This document shows positions 6,173 to 6,972 of a DNA stretch of 6,972 nucleotides, piece after piece; positions within the stretch are counted from its first letter, which is position 1, and each line of letters begins with the position of its first letter. A model generated the notes under the pieces. That model was given only the letters and a program-made list of their open reading frames with translations. It searched no databases and was not told the origin of the DNA. Origin of the DNA: Gammaproteobacteria bacterium (GTDB lineage: Bacteria; Pseudomonadota; Gammaproteobacteria; Pseudomonadales; Azotimanducaceae); NCBI GenBank assembly GCA_018667205.1, contig JABIVN010000153.1, positions 1 through 6,972 of the forward strand, read 5' to 3'. The position numbers and the translations under genes were made by a program.

Positions 6173-6972
6173 ATGCGCTTCAATCAAACTAAAGGCATAC
6201 CGCTACTAATAAAACTGACTGCGCTTATTTCGCTACTGGTTTTCAGTGCTATCTCGCTCATCAGTCTTACCACCATGAGTAATCAAAGGGACTTACAACG
6301 CAGCCAAATTACGGACTTTGGCCATGCTATGGCAATGCAATTGGCGGCTAGCGCAACCGAACCTCTGTTTACTGAGGACAATCTATCGCTGGAATTGCAA
6401 CTCACTAATTTTCTCAACCTTCCCCGGGTACAGGGAGGCGCTATTTTTGATGCCCAGCAGAATACTTTAATGACCAAGGGAGATTTTGGTACCGATCGCT
6501 CACTACACATACTACTGCAAGAGTCTCAAGCAGACCTTATCCCAGTTAGTCGCAGTAACGCAGATAACATGTTGCAAGTAGTCTCACCGATTGTGTTTCG
6601 CGATGTTACGGCTGGCTTCGTCGCGATTAACCTAAAAGCGGAGAGCATCGCAAAAGCCTATACCGACATGCTCGCTTTACTACTGGCTGTTGCTGCGGCC
6701 CTCGCTGCAGTTGCCGCGATCGCGGCCTATTATATTAGCCGACATGTCTCACAACCGATCTCACATTTACTCGCTGCTACTAATCAATTTGAAGCTGGGA
6801 ATTATGAAGTTGAGGTCAAAGAACGACGCTATGATGAGATCGGACGCCTGACACAGGCTATTAACTCAATGAGTCAGGGTTTATACCGTAAAAATCAGAT
6901 CGAATCCCTGTTGGACCAATTTTTAGCGAAAGATATCGCCAGCGAAGTAATACATCAACTTGACACGGTACA
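6173..6972 (+). CDS. HAMP-containing membrane sensor, possibly an adenylate/guanylate cyclase (partial, C-terminus outside window)
   Basis: About 266 residues are visible. Layout: short basic N-terminus, transmembrane helix (about 11-34), extracytoplasmic sensor domain (about 35-160), an alanine-rich second transmembrane helix (about 166-190) and a HAMP linker (about 188-240, with QPISHL and the DEIGRL...AINSM segment). A linker helix with FLAKDIASEVI follows. The sensor domain, with QLASSA-like QLAASATEPLF and a VQGGAIFDAQ strand, resembles small periplasmic domains of the CHASE8/SMP_2 type. The segment after HAMP is like that preceding class III nucleotide cyclase domains, so a cyclase output is my best guess; a diguanylate cyclase or other output is not excluded because it lies outside the window. 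The ATG at 6173 gives the best N-terminus, with AGGTGGG 10 bases before it; an in-frame ATG at 6098 would add 25 unlikely residues. Confidence 0.8.
   Translation, partial: MRFNQTKGIPLLIKLTALISLLVFSAISLISLTTMSNQRDLQRSQITDFGHAMAMQLAASATEPLFTEDNLSLELQLTNFLNLPRVQGGAIFDAQQNTLMTKGDFGTDRSLHILLQESQADLIPVSRSNADNMLQVVSPIVFRDVTAGFVAINLKAESIAKAYTDMLALLLAVAAALAAVAAIAAYYISRHVSQPISHLLAATNQFEAGNYEVEVKERRYDEIGRLTQAINSMSQGLYRKNQIESLLDQFLAKDIASEVIHQLDTV

Noticed and set aside
5998..6192. 64-codon GTG-start frame upstream of the sensor
   Set aside because: Low-complexity polar product without a family, overlapping the sensor start by 20 bases in another frame; more likely part of the leader.

Overview
The window looks like an ordinary chromosomal stretch of a Gram-negative, probably marine gammaproteobacterium. 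The evidence is several exported or lipid-anchored proteins, a periplasmic c-type haem protein, a HupE-type permease, AG-rich Shine-Dalgarno sites, moderate GC content and long intergenic gaps. The taxon is an inference. I see no rRNA, tRNA, CRISPR array, insertion sequence or phage gene.

Left part (1-2088): a di-haem cytochrome c peroxidase/MauG-type gene runs leftward out of the window (start at 674). Facing away from it is a lipoprotein gene (931-2088) that is clearly a bacterial relative of paraoxonase/arylesterase, with all the calcium ligands and the active-site histidines present. The 256-bp gap between them carries a near-perfect dyad, TGTAAA-N6-TTTACA, which is the textbook TyrR-box consensus.

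Middle part (2297-3885): a leftward gene encodes an exported protein made of seven Sel1-like repeats. After a gap of about 350 bp comes a small orphan lipoprotein gene.

Right part (4095-6972): a leftward two-gene unit encodes a HupE/UreJ-like permease followed by a single-pass anchored protein with a conserved C-terminal GWYWRNR segment. This is a likely metal-uptake or metal-handling pair. The permease start region has been duplicated exactly in tandem (2 x 22 bp), and two adjacent perfect hairpins lie just upstream. A 686-bp gap follows, and then a rightward membrane sensor gene (from 6173) with TM, extracytoplasmic domain, TM and HAMP, leaving the window before its output domain. The gap contains a second copy of the dyad in the peroxidase upstream region. 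The two copies match at 21 of 24 positions, including the spacer and the flank, and each is oriented towards the gene it probably controls.

The most interesting signals are therefore regulatory: the twin dyad joining a periplasmic peroxidase to a membrane sensor about 5 kb away, and the duplicated start region of the HupE-like gene.
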